Assembly (NCBI GenBank): GCA_014799765.1
Contig: JAAVHK010000018.1
Span: 5,430 to 18,104 of the forward strand
Reading direction: 5' to 3'
Length of the DNA: 12,675 nucleotides
Origin: Ruminococcus sp.
GTDB lineage: Bacteria; Bacillota; Clostridia; Oscillospirales; Ruminococcaceae
Both the position numbers and the translations under genes were made by a program. Under the pieces are notes generated by a model. The model was not told the DNA's origin. It searched no databases and saw nothing but the letters and a program-made list of their open reading frames with translations. Positions 1 to 7,067 of this stretch are shown piece after piece (the first letter of the stretch is position 1; each line of letters starts with the position of its first letter).

Positions 1-316
1 TATGTGATATTACGTGCGAATAGTTTTTATTTGCTATCATGTCAACAGTTTCAGGTTTTTTGTATGCTTCAGCTCTCGGATTAAAAGTTATACCACGATA
101 TTTTATCTTTGAAAGTTTAAAACAATACCAGAATGCCCAGTTGTCTAAATTTTCAAGACTGTCAGGAAATACGACAGAATAAATTTTACCGTATTCACTG
201 AAAACATGACTTTCAATGAATTTTACTCCCTCAGGGATAATTATTTCCGTTACATTCTTGTCGTCGTTGTGGTATGCCGTAAGAGTACCGTTTTCATTTA
301 TTGTAAACTTTTCCAT
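1..316 (-). CDS. BspA-like leucine-rich-repeat protein, N-terminal part, runs off the left edge
   Basis: An open frame of 105 codons runs leftward from ATG at 316-314 to the window edge without a stop. The encoded protein shows one clear LRR_5 (BspA-like) pattern: an isoleucine/proline-rich strand (EIIIPEGVKFIESHVF), then VVFPDSLENLDNWAFWYC, then KLSKIKYRGITF. Such repeats form a solenoid that usually binds ligands or partner proteins. No signal peptide or membrane segment is visible at the N terminus, so a cytoplasmic location is likely for this part; the C terminus is unseen. The ATG shares one base with the aroE stop codon (TAATG), and no good Shine-Dalgarno sequence precedes it, which suggests translational coupling to aroE. 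The specific function is unknown. The LRR assignment is pattern-based and fairly confident. Confidence 0.72.
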   Translation of the reverse strand, partial: MEKFTINENGTLTAYHNDDKNVTEIIIPEGVKFIESHVFSEYGKIYSVVFPDSLENLDNWAFWYCFKLSKIKYRGITFNPRAEAYKKPETVDMIANKNYSHVISH

Positions 317-1152
317 TACTTATTCATTGCGTTGACGGAATCTTCAACGGCTTTGATAATGGGGTCAATGTCTTCCGTTGCGAACTTTCCGCCATACCAT
401 ATTTCGTGTGCCTTTACTGCCTGATATACGAGCATTGAAGCCCCTCCGACTGCTGTTTTACCTTGTGAACGTACTTTTTTCATGAGGAGCGTTTCAGTCG
501 GATTATATATAGCATCGAAAACACTTCCGCACTTTTCAATAAGACCGTCAGAAATTGCACAGTTATCAACTTTCGGGTACATACCTACCGGAGTAGCATT
601 TATAATAAGGTCAAAAGGTTCGTCAAGAGTAGCAATATCGGCAATTCTTACGGAAGCCTCACTACATTTTGACAGTATTTCCGCCATAAGAATCTGTGCA
701 TTTTTTATGTCCTGTGGGATTACCGCCAGTGTGAGTTTACCACCATGTAAAGCGGTCTCGATAGCCATCATTCTGCCGACACCGCCACAACCTAATACCG
801 CAACATTTTCAGTTATCGGAAGTTTTTCGGCAGACATCAGAAAACCGTCGCAGTCTGTATTGTAGCCGGTGAGTTTACCGTCCTTATTGTCGATACAGTT
901 CACGGAATTGTAACGTTCCGCACTTGCACCGAGTTCGTCCATGAACGGAATGACGTTCTGTTTGTGAGGTATCGTAACATTAAGTCCGGCGAAACTTTCA
1001 ATAAGTTCCTTGCTTGCGGAAAGATTTTCGGGTGCAATATCAACGAGTTCGTAAGAAAAATCTGTTATTCCGCTGAGTGCGAAAAGTCTTTCATGTATCA
1101 GCGGTGACATGGAATGTCCTAACGGGTGTCCGATTAAAGCATATTTTTTCAT
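316..1152 (-). CDS. aroE: Shikimate dehydrogenase AroE
   Basis: This cytoplasmic enzyme reduces 3-dehydroshikimate to shikimate with NAD(P)H in aromatic amino acid and chorismate synthesis. At 278 aa it has the usual length. Family signatures are in order: GHPLGHSMSPLIH (8-20), NVTIPHK with catalytic Lys64, NSVN with Asn85, NTDCDG with catalytic Asp100, the glycine-rich GCGGVG (121-126), NATPVGM (185-191), DAIYNP (213-218) and the C-terminal GGASMLVYQA with Gln244. The start is supported by an AAAGGAG sequence about 10 nt upstream. It lies 20 nt downstream of fabD on the same strand and overlaps the next gene by one base, so the three probably form one transcript. Odd point: the loop after the second Rossmann strand (about 143-150) lacks the usual Asn-Arg-Thr that contacts the NADP phosphate, so NADH use is possible. 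Identity as an AroE-family enzyme is secure; a quinate/shikimate variant cannot be excluded. Confidence 0.93.
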   Translation of the reverse strand: MKKYALIGHPLGHSMSPLIHERLFALSGITDFSYELVDIAPENLSASKELIESFAGLNVTIPHKQNVIPFMDELGASAERYNSVNCIDNKDGKLTGYNTDCDGFLMSAEKLPITENVAVLGCGGVGRMMAIETALHGGKLTLAVIPQDIKNAQILMAEILSKCSEASVRIADIATLDEPFDLIINATPVGMYPKVDNCAISDGLIEKCGSVFDAIYNPTETLLMKKVRSQGKTAVGGASMLVYQAVKAHEIWYGGKFATEDIDPIIKAVEDSVNAMNK

Positions 1153-1172
1153 TTTTTAAAATCTCCTTTATA

Positions 1173-2072
1173 TTATAAGTTTGCAAGACCGTCCATATTT
1201 TCTATATTGAACGCCGTCACGCCTTTGAGGGTTTTCTTTACGAGACCGGTTAAAGTTTTACCTGCTCCGAACTCTACGAATTTATCCGCACCTGCCTGAT
1301 ACATTGCATTGAGTTCAGAAGTAAATCTGACAGGTGATACTATATGTTTCGCAAGGAGTTCCGGCATATTGGAAAAGTCCGTGAGTTCACCGCCGGTAAC
1401 GTTTGAATAGTATTTAACTTCCGGTTTTCTGAAAGTGATTGTTTTAGCGGTTTCATAGAATTTTTCAGAAGCGGACTGCATTAATTTGGAGTGGAAAGCT
1501 CCGGCAACACTGAGCGGTACAACTCTTGCTTTCATTTCCGTAAAGATTTCCGTTACTTCAGCAACACCCTCCGGAGTACCGGCGATTACAGTCTGTACCG
1601 GTGAATTGTAGTTTACGGCGGAAACGTAATTAACAGCCTTATTGCATACTTCCGCAACAGTTTCCGGAGCTATTTTCATTACAGCCGACATTGTACCCTT
1701 ATTGTTACGTGAGGCTTCGTCCATAGCTTCGGAACGTGCTTTTATAAGTCGGAAAGCGTCTTCAAGAGTTATCATGCCTGATGCCTGCATACCGGCGTAT
1801 TCGCCCAGTGAATGACCTGCTACACCGTCGAAAGTAAAGCCTTTCTGTACAGCGGTACGGAGTGCCATGAGTGAAACTGTCATGATAGCCGGTTGTGCGT
1901 TGATAGTCAGGTTAAGTTCTTCCTGTGGTGTTTCTGTTAGGATTTCAATAAGGTCACGTCCGAGAATTTCAGAACCTGTTTCGGCGATACTTCTTACTAC
2001 AGGGTCTGCAAGAAAATCATTTCCCATGCCGACGTACTGTGAACCCTGTCCGGAAAAAAGTGCAATTGTCAT
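1173..2072 (-). CDS. fabD: Malonyl-CoA:ACP transacylase FabD
   Basis: FabD transfers malonyl from CoA to acyl carrier protein, giving the extender unit for type II fatty acid synthesis. With the start at 2072 the protein is 299 aa. It opens with FSGQGSQYVGMG (6-17) and carries the nucleophile elbow GHSLGE with Ser88, conserved Arg113, catalytic His194 in GAFHSKLM, and a C-terminal GAGKTLTGLVKK. A longer frame begins at 2093, but its first seven residues (MKGSLFI) are not family-like, and their codons contain the Shine-Dalgarno AAAGGAAG (2083-2090), which sits 10 nt before the ATG at 2072; the shorter start is preferred. It heads the leftward unit with aroE, divergent from the rest of the fatty acid operon. 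In many Firmicutes fabD instead lies between fabK and fabG, so this position is unusual. Confidence 0.94.
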   Translation of the reverse strand: MTIALFSGQGSQYVGMGNDFLADPVVRSIAETGSEILGRDLIEILTETPQEELNLTINAQPAIMTVSLMALRTAVQKGFTFDGVAGHSLGEYAGMQASGMITLEDAFRLIKARSEAMDEASRNNKGTMSAVMKIAPETVAEVCNKAVNYVSAVNYNSPVQTVIAGTPEGVAEVTEIFTEMKARVVPLSVAGAFHSKLMQSASEKFYETAKTITFRKPEVKYYSNVTGGELTDFSNMPELLAKHIVSPVRFTSELNAMYQAGADKFVEFGAGKTLTGLVKKTLKGVTAFNIENMDGLANL

Positions 2073-2103
2073 AATAAATAAACTTCCTTTCATAGTTGAT
2101 TAA

Positions 2104-2133
2104 AATATATTGGTAAAAATGACCGGTTTTGAA
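2104..2133 (-). promoter_or_regulatory. Candidate fabD-aroE promoter (weak)
   Basis: On the minus strand TTCAAA (2133-2128) and TATATT (2109-2104) are 18 nt apart, upstream of the fabD ribosome binding site. A second possible -10, TATAAT, lies at 2186-2181 but has no convincing -35. The region is AT-rich, so chance matches are common and the call is tentative. Confidence 0.3.
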
Positions 2134-2138
2134 CCAGA

Positions 2139-2155
2139 TAATTTGTAACAAATTA
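2139..2155. promoter_or_regulatory. Perfect 17-nt palindrome in the fabD/fabH divergent region, candidate operator
   Basis: TAATTTGT and ACAAATTA flank a single central A, giving 8-bp arms with no mismatch. More TTTGT/CAAA half-sites follow at 2162-2166 and 2178-2181. The symmetry suits a dimeric regulator. The TTTG/CAAA half-sites recall operators of the MarR-family regulator FabT, but the half-site spacing differs from the FabT box as I remember it, and no regulator gene is in the window. The site sits between the two divergent units and could act on both. Confidence 0.4.
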
Positions 2156-2195
2156 CAATATTTTGTTTCAGATTAAGCAAATTATAAAAATATCA

Positions 2196-2224
2196 TTGCA
2201 AAAAAACCGGAAATGATTTAAAAT
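2196..2224 (+). promoter_or_regulatory. Probable fabH operon promoter
   Basis: TTGCAA (2196-2201) and TAAAAT (2219-2224) are separated by exactly 17 nt, as expected for a sigma-A promoter, about 100 nt before the fabH start. An alternative start site may be served by CTGAAA (2237-2242) and TATAAC (2259-2264). A short inverted repeat TACAC-N7-GTGTA lies just downstream at 2233-2249, near the expected +1. The leader before fabH shows no clear riboswitch or terminator structure. Confidence 0.5.
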
Positions 2225-2326
2225 ATATATTATACACTGAAACTGTGTACAATAATACTATAACATAAATTTCAGAATTTTACAACCATTTTTGAATTTA
2301 TTTTTTTCTGAGAGGAGTTTTGATTT

Positions 2327-3313
2327 ATGGGTATCAATATTATGAGTTTTGGTTATTATGTTCCGGAACAGACATTGACCAATAATGACTTCACCCGTTT
2401 TGTCGAGACGAATGACGAATGGATTCGTACAAGAACGGGCATTGTTGAACGTCGTATGGCTGGCTGGGAGCCTACATGGTATATGGGAGCTCAGGCAAGT
2501 CTGAAGGCTATCGAAAAAGCCGGTATATCTCCGGAGGACATAGGACTGATAATTACTACTACTGTAACTTCAGACTTCCTTACACCAAGTATGGCGAGTG
2601 TAATACAGGATAAAGTAGGTGCAGTAAATTCCGCCGCCTTTGACTTGAATGCAGCGTGTACCGGATTCATTTATGCACTCGATACAGCAAGGCGTTTTCT
2701 TGCAACCGACGACAATCTGAAATACGTACTTGTCGTTGCAACAGAAGCACTGTCAAGATTTATCGACTTCAATGACAGAGGGTCTTGTATACTTTTCGGC
2801 GACGGTGCAGCAGCGGTAGTTGTTGAAAAAAGCGATAAACTTTATGCGTCACATCTTGCCTCAGACGGTAGCGGAGCAAGCTATCTGTGTGCGAGGTCTC
2901 TGAACATAGCTCCGGAAGTAAAGATTGAAAACGGTTTCGACGACGGTTTCACGGATAATCCGTTACATAAACTCTATCAGAACGGAAAGGAAGTCTATAA
3001 ATTCGCAACGAATGTACTTCCGAAATCATTTAATATTATCGCCTCAAAAATCGGTATAACCAAAGAAGACGTTGACTGGTTCATACCACATCAGGCAAAC
3101 GTAAGAATCATTGAGACCGCCGCTAAAAAATTAGGTGTATCAATGGACAAATTCGTTGTTACGCTTGACCATTACGGCAATACTTCCAGTGCTTCGATAC
3201 CGCTTGCGTTTGCGGAGGCTGTAGAGGACGGCAGAATAAAAAGAGGAGATAAACTTGCTTTAATCGGTTTCGGAGCAGGTCTCACATACGGCGGAATAGT
3301 AATGGAATATTAA
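2327..3313 (+). CDS. fabH: 3-oxoacyl-ACP synthase III FabH
   Basis: FabH starts fatty acid chains by condensing an acyl-CoA primer with malonyl-ACP. The 328-aa protein has the full KAS III layout. The catalytic triad is Cys111 in DLNAACTGF, His255 in IPHQAN and Asn285 in HYGNTSSAS. Further signatures are DEWIRTRTGI near residues 30-39, GDGAAA (158-163) and the C-terminal GFGAGLTYGG. The start is supported by AGAGGAG about 9 nt upstream. It is the first gene of the rightward operon. Primer choice (acetyl-CoA or branched acyl-CoA) cannot be decided by eye, although branched primers are common in Gram-positive bacteria. Confidence 0.96.
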   Translation: MGINIMSFGYYVPEQTLTNNDFTRFVETNDEWIRTRTGIVERRMAGWEPTWYMGAQASLKAIEKAGISPEDIGLIITTTVTSDFLTPSMASVIQDKVGAVNSAAFDLNAACTGFIYALDTARRFLATDDNLKYVLVVATEALSRFIDFNDRGSCILFGDGAAAVVVEKSDKLYASHLASDGSGASYLCARSLNIAPEVKIENGFDDGFTDNPLHKLYQNGKEVYKFATNVLPKSFNIIASKIGITKEDVDWFIPHQANVRIIETAAKKLGVSMDKFVVTLDHYGNTSSASIPLAFAEAVEDGRIKRGDKLALIGFGAGLTYGGIVMEY

Positions 3314-3342
3314 AATATTAACAAAAAGGAGAAAACAAAATC

Positions 3343-4269
3343 ATGAAAACAAGAATAACAGAACTTCTCGGCTGTGAATACCCGATTATTCAAGGCGGTA
3401 TGGCATGGGTTGCAGAAAATACCCTTGCTTCTGCCGTATCAAATGCCGGAGGTGTAGGACTTATTGCCGGTGGTAACGCTCCTATTGACTACCTCCGTGA
3501 ACAAATCAGACTTTGTAAGGAAAAGACTGATAAACCATTCGGAGTAAATATCATGCTTATGAGTGCCAATGCGGATGACCTCGCACAGCTTGTCATTGAC
3601 GAGGGCGTGAAAGTGGTAACAACCGGAGCAGGCAATCCGGGAAAATATATATCCGCATGGAAATCCGCCGGTGTTAAAGTCATTCCTGTTGTAGCGTCCG
3701 TGGCACTCGCAAAGCGTATGGAAAAAGCCGGTGTAGATGCAGTCGTTGCAGAGGGTACAGAATCCGGCGGACATATCGGCGAAAATACTACAATGTGTCT
3801 CGTACCGCAGGTAGTGGACGCCGTATCAATACCGGTAATCGCTGCCGGTGGTATCGCTGACGGCAGAGGTATGGCAGCTTCATTTATGTTAGGTGCGGAA
3901 GGCGTACAGATTGGTACAAGATTCCTTGCTTCCGAAGAATGTCAGATACACCAGACTTTCAAAGACCTTGTAATAAAAGCTAAGGATACGGACAGCGTTG
4001 TTACAGGACGTTATACCGGACACCCTTGCAGAAACGTCCGTACAAAATTTGCTAAACAACTCGCAAACGGCGAAAAAAACGGTACGCTTACACCCGACGA
4101 ATTTGAAAAACTTACAGTAGGTGCTTTAAGACGTGCTGTAGTAGACGGTGACCTTGAAAGCGGTTCTTTCCTGTGCGGAGCAATTGCCGGTATGGTAAAC
4201 GAAGTTAAACCTTGTGAAGCTATCGTAAAGGAAATCATTGAACAGGCTGAAAAGTTACTGAAAATATGA
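3343..4269 (+). CDS. fabK: Enoyl-ACP reductase II FabK (FMN-dependent)
   Basis: FabK reduces enoyl-ACP to acyl-ACP in the last step of each elongation round. It is an FMN-containing TIM-barrel enzyme of the nitronate monooxygenase-like superfamily, unrelated to FabI. The 308-aa protein has PIIQGGMAWVAE (14-25), the glycine-rich NAGGVGLIAGG (34-44), and TESGGHIGE with His144, which falls at the same number as the key histidine of Streptococcus pneumoniae FabK. Phosphate-binding loops AAGGIADGRGM and GAEGVQIGTRF follow. AAGGAG precedes the start by 11 nt. Its stop overlaps the next gene by four bases (ATGA). Placement between fabH and fabG supports FabK rather than a catabolic nitronate monooxygenase. 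FabK enzymes are insensitive to triclosan, so this would be an expected trait if no FabI is encoded elsewhere. Confidence 0.94.
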   Translation: MKTRITELLGCEYPIIQGGMAWVAENTLASAVSNAGGVGLIAGGNAPIDYLREQIRLCKEKTDKPFGVNIMLMSANADDLAQLVIDEGVKVVTTGAGNPGKYISAWKSAGVKVIPVVASVALAKRMEKAGVDAVVAEGTESGGHIGENTTMCLVPQVVDAVSIPVIAAGGIADGRGMAASFMLGAEGVQIGTRFLASEECQIHQTFKDLVIKAKDTDSVVTGRYTGHPCRNVRTKFAKQLANGEKNGTLTPDEFEKLTVGALRRAVVDGDLESGSFLCGAIAGMVNEVKPCEAIVKEIIEQAEKLLKI

Positions 4270-4523
4270 GGGAATTAAGTTTTAAATATTGTCCTATATG
4301 CAATGGTGAACTTGAAATCGGAAAAATAGAATCAAGGTCACGTTCTGGAGTTTATTATTCTGATAAAATTACAGAAGAAATTAAAGTACATCCCGTTAAA
4401 AAATTTTTAAGAAAACCCGACAAGACTTTTATCGTAGGATACAAGGCAGGTTACTGTCAGAGATGTGGCAGAATTTTTCCGGAATGTTACGTCAGAGGAG
4501 AATATAATCTAATCGACGGATAA
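4266..4523 (+). CDS. Small zinc-ribbon protein of unknown function in the fatty acid operon
   Basis: The 85-aa product has two Cys pairs, Cys9-x2-Cys12 near the start (YCPICNGELEIGKI) and Cys64-x2-Cys67 (YCQRCGRIF), a classic four-Cys zinc-ribbon layout, plus Cys74. Between the pairs lies a basic stretch (HPVKKFLRKPDKTF, 42-55). The CPxC-G-E-x-x-x-G-x-I opening resembles small clostridial zinc-ribbon families; I think of DUF6487 but cannot confirm it. The ATG overlaps the fabK stop (ATGA) and no strong Shine-Dalgarno sequence is present, so translation is likely coupled to fabK. It ends 33 nt before fabG and sits where many Firmicutes carry fabD. The function is unknown. A role in nucleic acid or protein binding is possible but is inference only. 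Confidence 0.75.
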   Translation: MRELSFKYCPICNGELEIGKIESRSRSGVYYSDKITEEIKVHPVKKFLRKPDKTFIVGYKAGYCQRCGRIFPECYVRGEYNLIDG

Positions 4524-4556
4524 TAAAAAATTTACGAAAACGGAGGATATAAAAAT

Positions 4557-5297
4557 ATGGCTACGGCAATTATAACAGGTGCTTCACAGGGAATAGGTGC
4601 TTGTATAGCAAAGAGACTCGCTAAGGACGGTTTCGACGTTGTTATAAACCACTATCCCAGCGACAGCGACAGGGAAAAGGCTATAGCAGTCGCCGAGGAG
4701 TGCAGAGCATTCGGGGTAAAAGCTGAATGTTATTCCGCAGACGTTTCAAAGTATGCGGATTGCGAAAACATGGTAAAGCAGGTAAAGGCGGATTTCGGTA
4801 CTATTGACGCTCTTGTCAATAACGCCGGTATCACTAAAGACAGTCTGCTTGCGAGAATGTCGGAAGATGCCTATGATGCTGTAATAGCAGTAAATCAGAA
4901 GAGCGTCTACAATATGATGAAGAACGTATGTCCGGTTATGATGAAACAGAAACATGGTAGTATTGTAAATGTTTCGTCGGTAGCCGGTCTTTATGGAAAC
5001 GCCGGACAGGTAAATTATTCCGCTTCAAAGGCTGCCATTATCGGTATGACAAAGACAGTCGCCAAGGAATACGGCAGAAAGAATATTACCTGTAATGCTG
5101 TTGCCCCTGGTCTTATCCGTACACCTATGACAGATGTACTTTCCGATGAAATAAAAGCCAGAATGCTGGAGGCTGTAGCATTAAGGAGATACGGCGAACC
5201 GGAAGAAATAGCTTCTGTTGTATCGTTCCTTGTTTCCGAAAACGCTTCATACATTACCGGACAGGTAATTGAAATTTCCGGCGGACTTTCAATGTAA
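4557..5297 (+). CDS. fabG: 3-oxoacyl-ACP reductase FabG
   Basis: FabG is the NADPH-dependent reductase that turns 3-oxoacyl-ACP into 3-hydroxyacyl-ACP. The 246-aa protein is a typical short-chain dehydrogenase. It has the cofactor loop TGASQGIG (7-14), ADV (61-63), NNAGIT (88-93), and an intact catalytic tetrad Asn113, Ser141, Tyr154 and Lys158 (SSVAG and NYSASK). APGLIRTPM (183-191) and a C-terminal TGQVIEISGGLSM complete the fold. A GGAGG sequence lies about 10 nt before the ATG. It is 33 nt after the zinc-ribbon gene and 39 nt before fabF. The operon context separates it from the many other short-chain dehydrogenases. Confidence 0.95.
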   Translation: MATAIITGASQGIGACIAKRLAKDGFDVVINHYPSDSDREKAIAVAEECRAFGVKAECYSADVSKYADCENMVKQVKADFGTIDALVNNAGITKDSLLARMSEDAYDAVIAVNQKSVYNMMKNVCPVMMKQKHGSIVNVSSVAGLYGNAGQVNYSASKAAIIGMTKTVAKEYGRKNITCNAVAPGLIRTPMTDVLSDEIKARMLEAVALRRYGEPEEIASVVSFLVSENASYITGQVIEISGGLSM

Positions 5298-5336
5298 TAT
5301 TAAATTTAAAAATTAAAGAAAGGACTTTACTATATT

Positions 5337-6593
5337 ATGAGTAAAAGAGTAGTTATTACCGGTATGGGTGCTGTCACTCCGCTCGGAACTGGTGTGGAAA
5401 AGTTCTGGACAGGCATTAAGGAAAACAAGATAGGTTTTTCATATATAGATATGTTCGATACGGAAAATACAGGCGTAAAGATAGCCGGTATTGTCCGTGA
5501 CTTTGACGAATCGGCATATTACGATAAAAAAGGTTGTTTCGATAAAAAAGAATCAAAGCGTCTGGATTTATTCACAAAATATGCAGTTATCGCCACATAC
5601 GAAGCACTTCAGGACGCCGGTACGGATTTTTCCGATATTGACCCATACAGAGCAGGTGTTATAGTCGGCTCTGGAATCGGCGGTATTGACCTTACTGTAA
5701 GCGAACACAATAAATACCTCAATAAAGGCGTAAACAGAATTTCTGTTTTTTACGTACCTATGATGATAAGCAACATGGCAGCCGGTACTATCTCCATGAA
5801 AACAGGATTCAGAGGGGCAAATTTTGATGTCTCAACAGCGTGTGCATCTGCTACACACTCAATCGGTGAGGCATTCCGCAAAATAAAAGACGGCTATCTT
5901 GATGTATGTATTGCCGGTGGTACGGAAAGTACACACGAAGAATTTACTTTCGGTGGATTCAATAACATGAAAGCTCTGACAAGGTCTGATAATCTTGAAC
6001 GTGCCTCGATACCGTTCGATAAGGAAAGAAATGGTTTCGTACTCGGTGAAGGCAGTGGTATACTTGTTCTTGAGGAGTACGAACACGCTAAGGCAAGAGG
6101 TGCTAAAATATATGCGGAAGTAGCCGGATATGGTGCAACCTGTGACGGCTATCATATGACATCTCCTATGCCTACCGGTGAGGCTGCCGGAATGGGTATG
6201 TCGCTTGCAATGCAGGAAGCAGGTTTAAAGCCGTCGGATATAGACTATATCAACGCACACGGCACATCTACAGGACTTAACGACAAGTACGAGACAAGGG
6301 CTATTAAACTGGCATTCGGTGACGAGGCTTACAATGTGAAGATAAATTCCACAAAGTCCATGATAGGACATCTTTTAGGTGCAGCAGGTGCAGTAGAAGC
6401 TATTGTAGTTGCGAAGTCCGTTCAGGAGGGATTTATACACAGGACAGTCGGCTATAAAGTCTCCGACGAAGAATGTGACCTCAACTACTGTACAGAGGGA
6501 AATATTCAGCAGGAAGTGAAATCAGCACTTTCAAACTCTCTCGGATTCGGCGGACATAATGCGACTATCTGCTTAAAAAAAGTTGAGGAGTGA
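5337..6593 (+). CDS. fabF: 3-oxoacyl-ACP synthase II FabF
   Basis: FabF condenses malonyl-ACP with the growing acyl-ACP and is the main elongation condensing enzyme. The 418-aa protein has the thiolase-fold layout with the Cys-His-His triad: Cys169 in STACASATHS, His309 in NAHGTSTGLND and His345 in SMIGHLLGAAG. Lys340 of NSTKSMIGH and the C-terminal GFGGHN loop (403-408) are also conserved. It begins KRVVITGMGAVTPLG, as expected for KAS II. AAAGGA lies 12 nt before the ATG, a slightly long spacing. Its last codons contain GAGGAG, which serves as the ribosome binding site of accB six bases downstream. Confidence 0.96.
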   Translation: MSKRVVITGMGAVTPLGTGVEKFWTGIKENKIGFSYIDMFDTENTGVKIAGIVRDFDESAYYDKKGCFDKKESKRLDLFTKYAVIATYEALQDAGTDFSDIDPYRAGVIVGSGIGGIDLTVSEHNKYLNKGVNRISVFYVPMMISNMAAGTISMKTGFRGANFDVSTACASATHSIGEAFRKIKDGYLDVCIAGGTESTHEEFTFGGFNNMKALTRSDNLERASIPFDKERNGFVLGEGSGILVLEEYEHAKARGAKIYAEVAGYGATCDGYHMTSPMPTGEAAGMGMSLAMQEAGLKPSDIDYINAHGTSTGLNDKYETRAIKLAFGDEAYNVKINSTKSMIGHLLGAAGAVEAIVVAKSVQEGFIHRTVGYKVSDEECDLNYCTEGNIQQEVKSALSNSLGFGGHNATICLKKVEE

Positions 6594-6599
6594 AATTCC

Positions 6600-7067
6600 A
6601 TGAGTGAATTATATAACATAGATATTGAAACTATTGAAAAACTCGCCGGAATCGTAAGCAGTAATGAACTTTCTGAAATTACTGTCCGTGACGGTGATAA
6701 ATCAATAACCATAAAAGGTAAAAAAATTCCGCCCGCTCCGCCGGTAATGCCTATGCCTGTAGGTATGTCTGTACCTGCTCCGGTGGTGAACGCTCCGGAA
6801 GTACCGGCTGAACCGAAAGCCGAAACATTCAGCGGTAATGTAGTAAAGTCTCCCATTGTGGGAACTTTCTACGCTGGACCGTCACCGGAAAAACCGGCAT
6901 TTGTAAAAGTAGGCGATACGGTCAAAAAAGGCGACGTTATAATGATTATAGAATCAATGAAACTTATGAATGAAATACAGTCGGATTATGACGGCGTTGT
7001 AGATAAGATTCTTGTTTCAGACGGTCAGGCGGTTGAATATGACCAGCCAATTATGATTATAAAATAA
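6600..7067 (+). CDS. accB: Biotin carboxyl carrier protein of acetyl-CoA carboxylase, AccB
   Basis: AccB carries the biotin that shuttles carboxyl groups from the AccC active site to the AccA/AccD carboxyltransferase. The 155-aa protein has a short N-terminal region (1-43), a Pro/Ala-rich flexible linker (about 44-75) and a C-terminal biotinyl domain. The biotin attachment site is Lys121 in ESMKLMNEI. The thumb segment SPIVGTFYAGPSPEKP (84-99) is characteristic of acetyl-CoA carboxylase carriers. GAGGAG at the end of fabF serves as the ribosome binding site. The stop codon shares one base with the start of the next gene (TAATG). Modification needs a biotin ligase that is not in this window. 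Confidence 0.95.
   Translation: MSELYNIDIETIEKLAGIVSSNELSEITVRDGDKSITIKGKKIPPAPPVMPMPVGMSVPAPVVNAPEVPAEPKAETFSGNVVKSPIVGTFYAGPSPEKPAFVKVGDTVKKGDVIMIIESMKLMNEIQSDYDGVVDKILVSDGQAVEYDQPIMIIK

Noticed and set aside
482..865. Plus-strand open frame of 127 codons antisense to aroE
   Set aside because: Antisense to a well-supported gene, no family features, and a Ser/Ile-rich composition expected from a shadow frame.
2073..2326. Riboswitch or small RNA in the fabD-fabH gap
   Set aside because: The DNA is very AT-rich with only short dyads. No conserved multi-stem structure or terminator/antiterminator pair is visible.
3439..3774. Minus-strand open frame of 111 codons antisense to fabK, Cys/His-rich
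   Set aside because: The Cys and His spacing is irregular and fits no zinc site; it simply mirrors fabK codons.
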